Assembly (NCBI GenBank): GCA_035649575.1
Contig: DASRJH010000189.1
Location: 1 to 46,874, forward strand
DNA length: 46,874 bases
Origin: DASVAL01 sp035649575
Lineage (GTDB): Bacteria; Planctomycetota; UBA1135; UBA2386
Direction: 5' to 3'
Shown here: positions 1-8,366 of the stretch, one piece after another
How the letters are laid out: the number at the start of each line of letters is the position of its first letter
Numbering within the stretch: position 1 is the stretch's first letter
Made by a program: the position numbers and the translations under genes
The notes under the pieces: model-generated
The model's input: only the letters and a program-made list of their open reading frames with translations
What the model was told of the DNA's origin: nothing
The model's database searches: none

Positions 1-2
1 GC

Positions 3-140
3 TGGAGCCAGATTGCGTTCCCGGCACCACCCGTGGCCTTGCCGTTCCTGCCCTCGTTCGCGGTGCAGCTGCTGCACCTCGACACCTCGGGGCAGCTGCA
101 GCTCGGCGCGGTGGCGACCTTCACGGTGCTCGTGCCCTGA
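3..140 (+). CDS. C-terminal end of a secreted planctomycete-type surface protein (5' truncated by window)
   Basis: The frame is open from the window edge to a TGA at 138-140 and encodes the last 45 residues of a protein, ending in ...VQLLHLDTSGQLQLG followed by a short hydrophobic tail. The pattern (hydrophobic strand, LDxxGxLxLG, short strand, stop) resembles the C-terminal ends of the repeat-rich secreted proteins further along this window. The main domain lies outside the window, so its function cannot be stated. It converges on the halogenase remnant at 160-445, with only 19 bases between the two stop codons. Confidence 0.55.
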   Translation, partial: WSQIAFPAPPVALPFLPSFAVQLLHLDTSGQLQLGAVATFTVLVP

Positions 141-159
141 TGCCGCGTGGCGCCGCGCG

Positions 160-445
160 TCAGCCCTGCGCAGACTCGTGGAACGCGCCCGCCATCGCGC
201 GGCCCGTCACGAAATCTGTGAAGGCGAGCTGCTCGCCCGCGACCACGGGCCGGCCGAGCAGCGCACAACAGCGATCGCGCGCCTTGGCGAAGATGCACAA
301 GGACTCTTCGTCGGTCGTCTTCCTGCAGCGCTTGCCCATCATCGCGACGAAATCGATCGCGCCGAGGCCCTCGGCGAACATGCCGAGGTTCTTCTTCGCG
401 TACTCGCCGCGCGCCGTGACCGCGCGCTCCGCGGCTGCGAACAGG
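160..445 (-). pseudogene. Detached 3' fragment of the FAD halogenase-like gene
   Basis: This 286-bp block aligns without gaps to the last 286 bp of the intact halogenase-like gene (5605-5890), stop codon included. From about 193 to 445 I count only about four mismatches. The final 30 or so bases before the stop are more diverged. The reading frame is still open (about 95 codons, internal ATG at 381), but all the FAD-binding and active-site regions are missing. At least two differences change residues (Arg>Cys and Phe>Cys), which fits decay without selection. Homology ends abruptly at 445/5890. It is the left direct repeat bracketing the 0.45-5.6 kb surface-protein block. Confidence 0.9.
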
Positions 446-531
446 CGCGGAGTCGGATCTCGCTGCCGCGTTCGAGAGTCAGGACGACGGACGATGTCGA
501 CGGTGTCGGCATGCCGCCGACTACGCCGGCA

Positions 532-2775
532 TCACCAATGCCCGATGACGCCTTCGGCAGCGTCCGAGACGACGGCGCCGAAGGGGTTGCCGGCAGCGGC
601 GTCGAAGACCAGCGCTTGGTTGAAGAAGTGCAGGCCGACGAGGGATGGCTGGTTGGGGATCGGCAAGAACCACTTCGCTTGGCCGTTCTGGCCCGCCAGG
701 ATCGCCATGCTGTCGATGCTGGTGTGCATCGTGCAGCCGGGCATGCCGAGGAAGTTTAGTGAGATCGGTGTCGGGAGCTGCTGCCAGCCCATCACCATGA
801 GCGCGATGTTCATGGGCAGGTCGAAAAGCGTGACCTGGTGCGTCTCGCCGATGCGCGGGGTGTCGCGCGGGATCAGGCGGGTCGCCGGCAGCGAGCCGGC
901 GCAGCCCGGAGCGAACGAGACGTAGGTGCTGGTGGGTCCGACGCGGGCCGAGACTGTGTGATTCCCCAGCCCGATGTCGACATAGGAGGTACCGGCATCC
1001 AATGGCGGCGCGGCCCACTGCTGCACATAGGGGGCATAATCCCCAGCGACTACGACCCACCCGTCGGACCGGCGTAACGCAGTTATGCCGTCGCCACCGT
1101 CAGCTTCGACGTAAGAGACGCCCCACGGCAGTGGCGGCGGAGACACCCACAAAGCGCTACTCCCCACGGCGCCGCCCCACATGACCACTTGGCCATCCGA
1201 GCGTAGCGCGGCTTCGAAGGTTCTGCCCGCAGCAATGTCGACGTACTGCAACCCAGGTGGTAACGGCGGCACATTGTGCTGCAGGTATGCATTGTCCCCT
1301 AATACCGTCACCAGTCCATCGGAGCGCAGCAGCAGAGTCGTCAGTTGGTGGCAGTCGACGTCCACATACGTCACACCCACAGGTGGCGTCGGGATCGTCG
1401 ATATCCCGTAAAGATTGGATCCAAACGCCACTGCCACGCCATCCGAACGCAACAAGACCGTATGCCCGTGGGCAGCTGCGATGTTGACGTAGGTTGTTCC
1501 CGGCGGCAACGGTGGCACATTGCACTGGCCAAGACCATTGTAGCCCCAGGCAACGACCCGGCCATCCGAGCGTAGCGCCACGGTGTGGTATACGCCCGCC
1601 TCGGCGCGGACGTAGCTGAGTCCCGGTGGCAGCGTCGGCACGCTGAACATCCCGGGTGCGCCCCTTCCAAAACACTCTGCGCTCCCGTCGGAACGGACCA
1701 CCACGGTATGGTAAGCGCCGGTCGATACGTCGGCGAAGCGCGCAGTTGGCCTGCCTGTGCTGTCAGTGGGCAAGTACGGCACGTAGTGTTGCCTGGCCTC
1801 ATTGTCCCCCCAGCCAATCACGCGCCCATCCGACGACAAGGCCGCGGAGTGGATGTACCCGGCCACAAGCTGGACAATACCGGGCCAATACGGAATCGCG
1901 GGGAGGTTGCATTGGCCGAGGCTGTTGTCACCCCACGCTACGGGGATGCCGTCGGAGCGAAGTGCGACACTATGACCGCCTCCCGCGGCACACATCACGT
2001 ATGTTGTGCCAGGCGGAAGCGGTGGCACACTGGATTGCCCGCCGATGTTCCAGCCAAAGCCCAACAACGTGCCATCCGAACGGAGGGCCAAGGTATGCCA
2101 GCCACCGATTGACACGGCTGTGTATTGCATCCCCGGCGGCAAGGCCGGCAAGTTGCACTGGCCATAGATGTTTTGTCCCCAGACGAACAGGCTGCCGTTG
2201 GACAACAAGGCGGCTGAGCACGCCCCCGTTGCCTGCAGGTCGGTGACGAAAGCGCCAGCCGGGAACACTGGCACATTGCACTCGCCATAGCTGTTGTTGC
2301 CTACGGCAATCACGCTGCCGTCTGACCGTAGCAATAGGAAGTGCTGCGCGCCCGCGGCGACGCGCAGATATCGCATGCCAGCGGGCAATGGAGGTGCAAC
2401 CGGCACACCCAACGGAGCTGGAGTGCCCGTGAAAAGACCCCAGCCCACGACGGATCCATCCGAAAGTAACCCAAGGCCGTAGGAACCCCCCATGTCCATG
2501 TCGACGTAGACCAAGCCCGGAGGAGGTTGCGGTACCGTCGTGTTGCCGCTGTCGTACTGTCCTTGCACGAAGAGCCGGCCATCTGCGCGCAGCATGGCCG
2601 TTTGGTAGTGGTAGGCAGCCATTCGGACGCAACGACCCGCGCGGGACTCAGAATCACAGACTTCCCAGCCCCACAAGCGGATGGAACTCTGTCCCGCAAG
2701 AGTCGAAGCGAAAACAAGGCAAGCCAGCAGCACGCTGGCAGCCAGCACGGGACTTACGGCACGTTGTGCAATCAT
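532..2775 (-). CDS. Secreted RCC1-repeat beta-propeller protein
   Basis: This 747-aa protein starts with a signal peptide (MIAQRAVSPVLAASVLLACL..., cleavage likely near Ala-Gly-Gln at about 28). Residues 30-620 are about 13 RCC1-type repeats of about 45 residues, each with a core like LRSDGxVxxWGxNxxGQ and a linker like NVPPLPPGTTYV. RCC1 repeats fold into seven-bladed propellers, so two tandem propellers are likely. The last 120 residues carry the Gly-Cys-Ala-Gly module also seen in the Kelch-like protein at 11546-13726. The ATG at 2775 has an AGAGGTGA ribosome-binding site. It sits 44 bp downstream of the frameshifted SBBP-like gene on the same strand, so the two were probably one transcript. 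GC content is visibly lower than in the flanking lipid genes. Ligand and role are unknown; an extracellular or surface location is inferred. Confidence 0.85.
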   Translation of the reverse strand: MIAQRAVSPVLAASVLLACLVFASTLAGQSSIRLWGWEVCDSESRAGRCVRMAAYHYQTAMLRADGRLFVQGQYDSGNTTVPQPPPGLVYVDMDMGGSYGLGLLSDGSVVGWGLFTGTPAPLGVPVAPPLPAGMRYLRVAAGAQHFLLLRSDGSVIAVGNNSYGECNVPVFPAGAFVTDLQATGACSAALLSNGSLFVWGQNIYGQCNLPALPPGMQYTAVSIGGWHTLALRSDGTLLGFGWNIGGQSSVPPLPPGTTYVMCAAGGGHSVALRSDGIPVAWGDNSLGQCNLPAIPYWPGIVQLVAGYIHSAALSSDGRVIGWGDNEARQHYVPYLPTDSTGRPTARFADVSTGAYHTVVVRSDGSAECFGRGAPGMFSVPTLPPGLSYVRAEAGVYHTVALRSDGRVVAWGYNGLGQCNVPPLPPGTTYVNIAAAHGHTVLLRSDGVAVAFGSNLYGISTIPTPPVGVTYVDVDCHQLTTLLLRSDGLVTVLGDNAYLQHNVPPLPPGLQYVDIAAGRTFEAALRSDGQVVMWGGAVGSSALWVSPPPLPWGVSYVEADGGDGITALRRSDGWVVVAGDYAPYVQQWAAPPLDAGTSYVDIGLGNHTVSARVGPTSTYVSFAPGCAGSLPATRLIPRDTPRIGETHQVTLFDLPMNIALMVMGWQQLPTPISLNFLGMPGCTMHTSIDSMAILAGQNGQAKWFLPIPNQPSLVGLHFFNQALVFDAAAGNPFGAVVSDAAEGVIGHW

Positions 2776-2819
2776 CCGCTCACCTCTTACATCAGGGTTG
2801 GAGTGGGATCACCTGCAGA

Positions 2820-5353
2820 TCAGTAAGAGAACCATAACGCGGGGCTCGCGGCATAGGACGACCCCTGTGGGTTGCACGGGCCCGGCCCCACCGCACCTCC
2901 TGGCACGGGGGTCGACAGATAGCAGAAAAGCTGGGCAGAGATTGTCGCCGGCGAGCCCGGCAGCACACCCACGTCGAATCGCAGCGTTTGCTCCGGCATC
3001 CACCCAAATTGATAGGTCGATACGGGGCTGTTCGTCGTCCACAGCAGCACGCCCTCTGGCATCGTGAATGGGGCGTAGGGCCCACCGCCACCCGGCGCAG
3101 CACCAGGGAAGTCGAATTGCCACGACGACACCAGGATGCTGGCAGTGTCGGGCGGTCGCACTACAAGCAGTGCGACAACTTGGCCTTCGACTGGCGGCAG
3201 TTGGCCTTCTTCGGCGTCAATCAGCATGCGCCGCAAGACAGGGACCGGCTGCCCGATCCTCCTGCCATGGAGCGACAATGCGCACTCGGGCGTCGTGCCG
3301 CCAAAGAACCCCGGTAGCGGATACGGTGGGGCCGAGGGAATCGCGTTGGAAAGCTGACTGCCCGTGCCATCCGTGCGGCCGACGCCAAGGGGCAGTAGGT
3401 CGAGAACCGTGCGCACCGCATCGTTAAGTGGGACGGCCGGCGGGAATACAGTCCGGGCTCGACCCTGCGGACTCGTGTACTCACGGGGTAGTCAGGGCTC
3501 GCCGTCGTGCCAACTACGTTGACTCGTGCCGACTGATCGACGGCAATGCCACCGCCGGCAGGATCCCGGAGACCGTAATCATTGAACGGCAGCCTGGGAA
3601 AGACCTGGCCAGCCCAAGGCTGAACAGAAGGGTTGGTGGCCCGAAGCCTCCCCATCGCCGCCGGCATATCCTCACCAGTACCACCAACCCGCGTCTGTGT
3701 CAGCCGCTTGAGTTGGAAGGGCCCCGTCGTGTCGATGAAGTAGCTCTCGGCCTCGAGGTCGAAGTTCGGGGTGCCGGCTGGGGTACCGAAACCCACCACG
3801 ACGAAGTGGTCCAAGAACTCGTTCCATCCCTGAACCCCAGTGATCCCCTCGTCTCCCGCCCCTCCGCGAAAGGTCCCCGAGAAGAACGTAAGCTGCGCTG
3901 ACGTCGGCTGCGCAGCCAATATGAACCCATCTGACTGTCCACCCCACGCAGGTTGGGGCCCTGCGTAAGGAAAGGTGCTGCTCGTGATGCCAAGATTGGT
4001 GAGGAGGTTGGGATCGTTCGTCGAACCGACGATGAGCACCTGATCCACCGGACCCGACTTCCAACGGGGGATGGCGAAGACATCGCGCGCCACCGTGTGA
4101 CCCGTCGGGGGCGAACCAGGCGAACCCAGATTCTGCGCTGTCAACAGCTGAAGATTGGCAGTTGGAGGATTGCCAGTTGCTGGAGCGTTGAAGACCATCA
4201 CAACACCCTGTGCCGTGCCAGGAGCGGGACAAACGGGCGTCGTCCATGGAAAGGTGTTCGGCCCCAGAGTAGTAGGACTAGGGGGGGTTCCCGACGACCC
4301 TACCCCTACGAACACGTTCTCATCGATCTCGGCGATGCCGAAGAGCCCATCTTGCTCGCTCCCTCCGACAATCGAGTGAAACACGGGTGTCGTCGTCCCA
4401 GAGCCGTCGTGCGGCCGTGAAAGCCGCCCGACGATACCATCCCACTGGCCGGCGCCGTTGTCAGTGGCGCCGCCGGTGAGAGAGTAGGGAGGCAGGCACG
4501 TCCCCGTGGGAGTTGGCGCAGCGAACGCCCGCAGTGGCGTCAGCGAGTCGATCGGCCCGCTAGGGTTGCCGAACGAAGAGATCCCACAGTAGGTGACGAT
4601 ATCGTTGCCTGCCTCGACGCGGATGCTGACGTCTGTGATGGCACAGTGGCCGTCGTTGTACTCTGGAAGCGTTCCGCGGTCGGTGAAGAAGTGGTGCGAC
4701 CAGAGCAAATCGCCGTTCCCTCTGTAGACCGCAATGAACCCCCCGGCGTGATTGCCGGTGTTGGTGGCCCAGCCTGGGGTAGGGGCCTGACTACCAGGCA
4801 GGATTTGGTCGTAGGTCTCGCCGCAGATCGCGATCCGTGTGTCGAACGCGTCTGAGCCGGGCCATACGCTTATCCCACGCGCGTTCGAGGGGTTGAAGGG
4901 CGGTAGGGCCGGCGCGTTGGTGCCGTAGAAGTACCTCTGCCACACGATGGGATGGGTTGGACTAGGCGGGAACAGGTTTGTCGAGTCGGTGACCTGCAAC
5001 ACCACGACCTGCCGGGGTGCGAAGATGGTGTCGAAGGGCAGCAGGCCGGATGATGGGTCACAAGCAGAGTCCGAGAAGAAGGCCTGAATGGGCATACTAA
5101 TATTCAAACCGGTATGCTTCACCTCGATCGTCCCGACGGCGTAGGTGCGCCCATCCCCCGGCGACTTTACATCGGCGAATGCTTCGCGATAGTCTTGGGT
5201 TGTCGGGCTCAGGATCGGCCGCGTCCAATCATGCGTTGAGTAGCGAAGCGGTACCGGTGCCTGCGCGCACAGCTGGCTCAGAAAGAGCGAGGCCAGAGCC
5301 CCACCTTCAATCAGGCGCACACTCGCGAGCAGAGAGCAGAGAGCAGCTTTCAT
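2820..5353 (-). pseudogene. Secreted SBBP/beta-propeller-like protein, single-base frameshift
   Basis: The start is the ATG at 5353, preceded by an excellent AAGGAGGAGAGG site, and the protein begins with a signal peptide (MKAALCSLLASVRL...). The first frame runs to a stop at 3221. It encodes SBBP-like segments (GGSEQDG, GGAGDEG, GGTGEDM, and AVDQSARVNVVGTTASPDYPV), then changes at about 3460-3490 into non-protein-like sequence. From the same point another frame continues as ...GRARTVFPPAVPLNDAVRT and on to a stop at 2820, ending in a typical planctomycete surface-protein tail. One missing or extra base near 3460-3490 therefore splits an ancestral protein of about 845 aa. A sequencing or assembly error would look identical. 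The RCC1 gene follows 44 bp downstream. Function is unknown. Confidence 0.75.
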
Positions 5354-5531
5354 CGATCCTCTCCTCCTTGGCGTTGAGCCCGTCTTGTTGTCGTTCGGGA
5401 TGTCTCGTCGTTTGCCTCGCGACCCGCCCACCTCGGTCCCGCGAGGCTCCACGCCGGGTCGCGGAAGGCATCTTGCGCAGTCGTCGAGTTAGCCGACCAC
5501 GGGATGCTGCGCTTCTGCTGCTCTCGCGTCA

Positions 5532-5566
5532 ATCCCCCCAAGTCCCCATGTCCCCATGGTCCCAAA
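5532..5566. repeat. Short imperfect 8-bp tandem repeat
   Basis: Read on the minus strand, four G-rich octamers follow each other (GGGACCAT, GGGGACAT, GGGGACTT, GGGGGGAT). They lie in the 251-bp gap between the halogenase stop and the start of the frameshifted surface-protein gene. The same gap holds an 8-bp inverted repeat (CGCGACCC / GGGTCGCG, about 5418-5463). They mark the right edge of the inserted block. No function is assigned. Confidence 0.4.
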
Positions 5567-5604
5567 TGGCGAAGGCTGCGAAGGCCCGAGGAGCGCGCGC
5601 CGGA

Positions 5605-5890
5605 TCACCCGTGCGCGGACCCCTGGAAAGCCCCGGCCATCGCGCGGCCCGTCACGAAATCTGTGAAGGCGAGCTGCTCGCCCGCGACCACGGGCCGGCC
5701 GAGCAGCGCAAAACAGCGATCGCGCGCCTTGGCGAAGATGCGCAAGGACTCTTCGTCGGTCGTCTTCCTGCAGCGCTTGCCCATCATCGCGACGAAATCG
5801 ATCGCGCCGAGGCCCTCGGCGAACATGCCGAGGTTCTTCTTCGCGTACTCGCCGCGCGCGGTGACCGCGCGCTCCGCGGCCGCGAACAGG
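5605..5890. repeat. Right copy of the 286-bp direct repeat (partner at 160-445)
   Basis: This is the last 286 bp of the intact halogenase-like gene, repeated in the same orientation at 160-445 without gaps. The pair encloses the less GC-rich block that carries the RCC1 and SBBP-like genes. The copy inside the intact gene is presumably the original. Confidence 0.9.
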
Positions 5891-7176
5891 GCACCGAACC
5901 GCTCGAGCGCCCTGACCACGAACGCCTGCCGCCGCAGTTCCGTGCGCAGATGTTCGAGGTCGAGGTGCCGGTCCTGCAGGTAGTCCTCGACCCACAGGTT
6001 GTAGTAGTTCGCGACGTCGAAGTCCCACTTCGCACTCAGCAGCTCGAAGCTGCCGAACAACTCGTACTGGTCCTGATAGAGCGGCAGGTTGGCCGCGAAG
6101 CGGAACTGCAGGTAGCCGTCGTAGAGCTTCTGCCGCTCGGCGATGTCCTCGCCACGGCAGCGGCGCGCGATGAGGTCCGTCGTGAAGTCGTTCGCGAGCG
6201 TGATGAAGTCGCTGCCCGGGCTGTAGAACGGATCCGTGAACGCGGCGGCTTCGCCGATGAGCGCCCAGCGGTCGCCGAACCACTGCCTCGTGCCATACGC
6301 GAGCTGGCCGTAGGCCCCGAAATCGATCCACTCGGCGGGCGCGAGCAGCTCGCGCACGGCGCGATGGCCGTTCAGGAAGCGGCGCAGGCCGTCCTGGCTC
6401 AGAACGTCGCGCGAGAGCCGCCGCGCATCGCCGACGACGCCGACGCTCGTGACGCCGCCGCGCAGCGGGATGAGCCAGATCCAGTAGCCGCGATGCACGA
6501 AGTGCACGGTCGAGAGACGGCGCGCGCTGTTGCGCACGCGGCCGCGAAACGCCGCGTCGATGTCGGGGCCGTCGAGGTCGACCATGTTGCGCACGCGCGC
6601 CCACGAGCCGAGGCAGCGGTGCCCGGGCACGGGCACGCGCAGACCCATCTGCTTGGCGAGGATGCTCGCGCGGCCCGACGCGTCGGCGACGAAGCCGGCC
6701 GTCACGGTCCGCGTCCGGGAGCCCTCTTCGAACGTCACGACGTGGTGGGGGCTGCCGAGCCGAACGTCGAGCACCTTGCTGCCCTCGAGGAACTCGGCGC
6801 CGAGCGCAACACCGCTCGTGCGCAGCTCGCGTTCGAGTGCCTGGCGGTCGAGCTGGAAGCTCGGGTGGTAGGGCAGCGACAGGCTGCCGATCTCGCTCAT
6901 CTCGTACAACGGGGCGTCTCTCGTCTCGCGGTCGAAGAAGAAACGCAGGCCGTTCTTGGGCAGCTGGTTCTCGTAGAGGTAGGTCGAGAGCCCGAGCTTG
7001 CGCACGAGGTAGTTCGAGAACAGCTCGACGGTGGCTTCGCCGACCTTGAACGAAGTCTCGGTCGCGCGCTCGCAGCAGAGTACGCGCAGGTCCGGGCGCT
7101 GCAGCCGCAGCTGGCGGCAGAGCAGGCCACCCGCGAGCCCGCCGCCGAGGATCGCGACGTCGTAGTCGGGCTTCAC
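5605..7176 (-). CDS. FAD-dependent tryptophan-halogenase-like monooxygenase of the polyene/lipid cluster
   Basis: This is a 523-aa flavoprotein of the tryptophan halogenase / p-hydroxybenzoate hydroxylase fold. Visible motifs are the N-terminal FAD site (AILGGGLAGG, residues 8-17), KVGEATVE (44-51), the halogenase-type WxWxIP box (WIWLIP, 232-237) and the second FAD motif GEAAAFTDPFYSPGSDF (308-324). Similar enzymes occur in flexirubin, xanthomonadin and dialkylresorcinol clusters, where they are proposed to halogenate or oxidise the aryl head group. The GTG at 7176 is preferred as start because it overlaps the upstream TGA as GTGA and has a GGAGG five bases before it. The ATG at 7197 is an alternative. 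It is the last gene of the KS/CLF chain. The catalytic lysine of true halogenases cannot be placed by eye, so it may be a hydroxylase. Confidence 0.85.
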   Translation of the reverse strand: MKPDYDVAILGGGLAGGLLCRQLRLQRPDLRVLCCERATETSFKVGEATVELFSNYLVRKLGLSTYLYENQLPKNGLRFFFDRETRDAPLYEMSEIGSLSLPYHPSFQLDRQALERELRTSGVALGAEFLEGSKVLDVRLGSPHHVVTFEEGSRTRTVTAGFVADASGRASILAKQMGLRVPVPGHRCLGSWARVRNMVDLDGPDIDAAFRGRVRNSARRLSTVHFVHRGYWIWLIPLRGGVTSVGVVGDARRLSRDVLSQDGLRRFLNGHRAVRELLAPAEWIDFGAYGQLAYGTRQWFGDRWALIGEAAAFTDPFYSPGSDFITLANDFTTDLIARRCRGEDIAERQKLYDGYLQFRFAANLPLYQDQYELFGSFELLSAKWDFDVANYYNLWVEDYLQDRHLDLEHLRTELRRQAFVVRALERFGALFAAAERAVTARGEYAKKNLGMFAEGLGAIDFVAMMGKRCRKTTDEESLRIFAKARDRCFALLGRPVVAGEQLAFTDFVTGRAMAGAFQGSAHG

Positions 7177-8366
7177 GGCGCCTCCAGGATCGACCATGCC
7201 GCCGCACCGCCGGCCGCGAGCGCCGAACAGAGGACGCGCCGCGCGTGCACGAACCCGCTCGTCGGGGCGATGCCGAGCGCGCGGTCGGGTTCGCGGCACG
7301 CAGACGGGTAGCCGAACTCGGCGCCGCGCAGCGCGAGCAGCGCCGAAGCCAGCGTGCCGCCGCCGTACTCGCCGTGCACGGCCTTCGGCACGAGCACGTT
7401 CGTACTCTGCGCGCAGGCCGCGCGCAGCACGGCCGCTTCGAGTGCGTCACCGCGGATTGCACCCGACGCGGAGCTCACGACGGTGTCGACCTCGCACAGC
7501 GTGCCCGCGAGGCGGCCGAGCGCGCGGGCCAGCGCCTCGTGTCCGGTGCCGAAGCTCGCGCGGCCGGCGCTCGGGTCGAACGCGCGCACGGTCGGCCCGA
7601 CGCGGCACAGCATGCGCACACCGCGCGCCCGCGCTGCGGCCTCCGCTTCGAGCACGAGGATCGTCGCGCCCTCGCCGGCCAGGTAACCGCGCCGGCGGCG
7701 GTCGAACGGACGCGGCACTTCGCCGCTGCCCCCTGGTCGAGCGAGCGCGCGGAACCGGTCGAGGATCGCGTGCGACAGCTCGCTCATCTCGTCGACGGCG
7801 CCAGCGAGGCAGACATCGGCGCGCCCGGCCGCGACCTCGTTGGCGCCGTGGGCGAGTGCCAACAGCGGCCCGGCCTCGCGCTGGCAGATCGTCACGTTGG
7901 CGCCGCGCGCACCGAGGTCGATCGCGACCTGTCCAGCCGGCGCGTTGGCGACGCAGTCGGTGAACAAGAACGGCGACGCTGCCTTGCCGCCCTTCTCGAG
8001 GACCTGGCGCGCGAGCTGTTCGGTGAAGGTGCCGGGTCCGAACGCGGTGGCCAGCGCGATCGCGGTGCGGTCGGAACGCACCTCGCGCAGACCCGCGTCC
8101 TGGAGCGCCATGCGCGCGGTGGCGACGGCGAACTGCGACAACGGGCTCATGCGGCGCGCTTGCTGCGGGTCCAGCCACGGCGACAGGTCGAGCGGGCCAC
8201 ACGCGGCGACCAGCGTCGCGGCACCCTTGCGGTGGTATTCCGAGCGGCGGTCGACGGGCGCGGTGATCGGCTCGGCGCGCTGCATCGCCTTGGCGAGTTC
8301 CTGCATGCCGATGCCCCAGGGGCCGATGCAGCCGATGCCCGTGACGACGACGTCGCGGCGCTTCAT
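7173..8366 (-). CDS. Ketosynthase-like chain-length factor (no active-site Cys)
   Basis: This 397-aa member of the beta-ketoacyl synthase fold begins MKRRDVVVTGIGCIGPWG. The region aligned with the nucleophile motif TACTS of its neighbour reads NVTICQREAG, so the cysteine position appears to be Glu164. The HGTGT histidine motif is also lost (SSASGAIRGD). Those losses define a chain-length-factor-type subunit: it pairs with an active KS and shapes the cavity but does not condense. The start ATG at 8366 overlaps the stop of the KS gene (ATGA), and its own stop overlaps the halogenase start (GTGA), so translation is probably coupled. It fits the KS/CLF pair of aryl polyene-type systems. The partner is inferred from adjacency. 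Confidence 0.85.
   Translation of the reverse strand: MKRRDVVVTGIGCIGPWGIGMQELAKAMQRAEPITAPVDRRSEYHRKGAATLVAACGPLDLSPWLDPQQARRMSPLSQFAVATARMALQDAGLREVRSDRTAIALATAFGPGTFTEQLARQVLEKGGKAASPFLFTDCVANAPAGQVAIDLGARGANVTICQREAGPLLALAHGANEVAAGRADVCLAGAVDEMSELSHAILDRFRALARPGGSGEVPRPFDRRRRGYLAGEGATILVLEAEAAARARGVRMLCRVGPTVRAFDPSAGRASFGTGHEALARALGRLAGTLCEVDTVVSSASGAIRGDALEAAVLRAACAQSTNVLVPKAVHGEYGGGTLASALLALRGAEFGYPSACREPDRALGIAPTSGFVHARRVLCSALAAGGAAAWSILEAP

Noticed and set aside
532..2775. CRISPR-like regular repeats in the RCC1 gene region
   Set aside because: The regular spacing of about 135 bp comes from in-frame protein repeats; units vary and there are no unique spacers between identical repeats.
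5179..7311. A long open frame (about 710 codons) on the plus strand over the halogenase gene
   Set aside because: It is the antisense of a gene with clear FAD and halogenase motifs; the translation is Arg/Ala/Glu-rich low-complexity sequence of the kind that high-GC antisense frames give.
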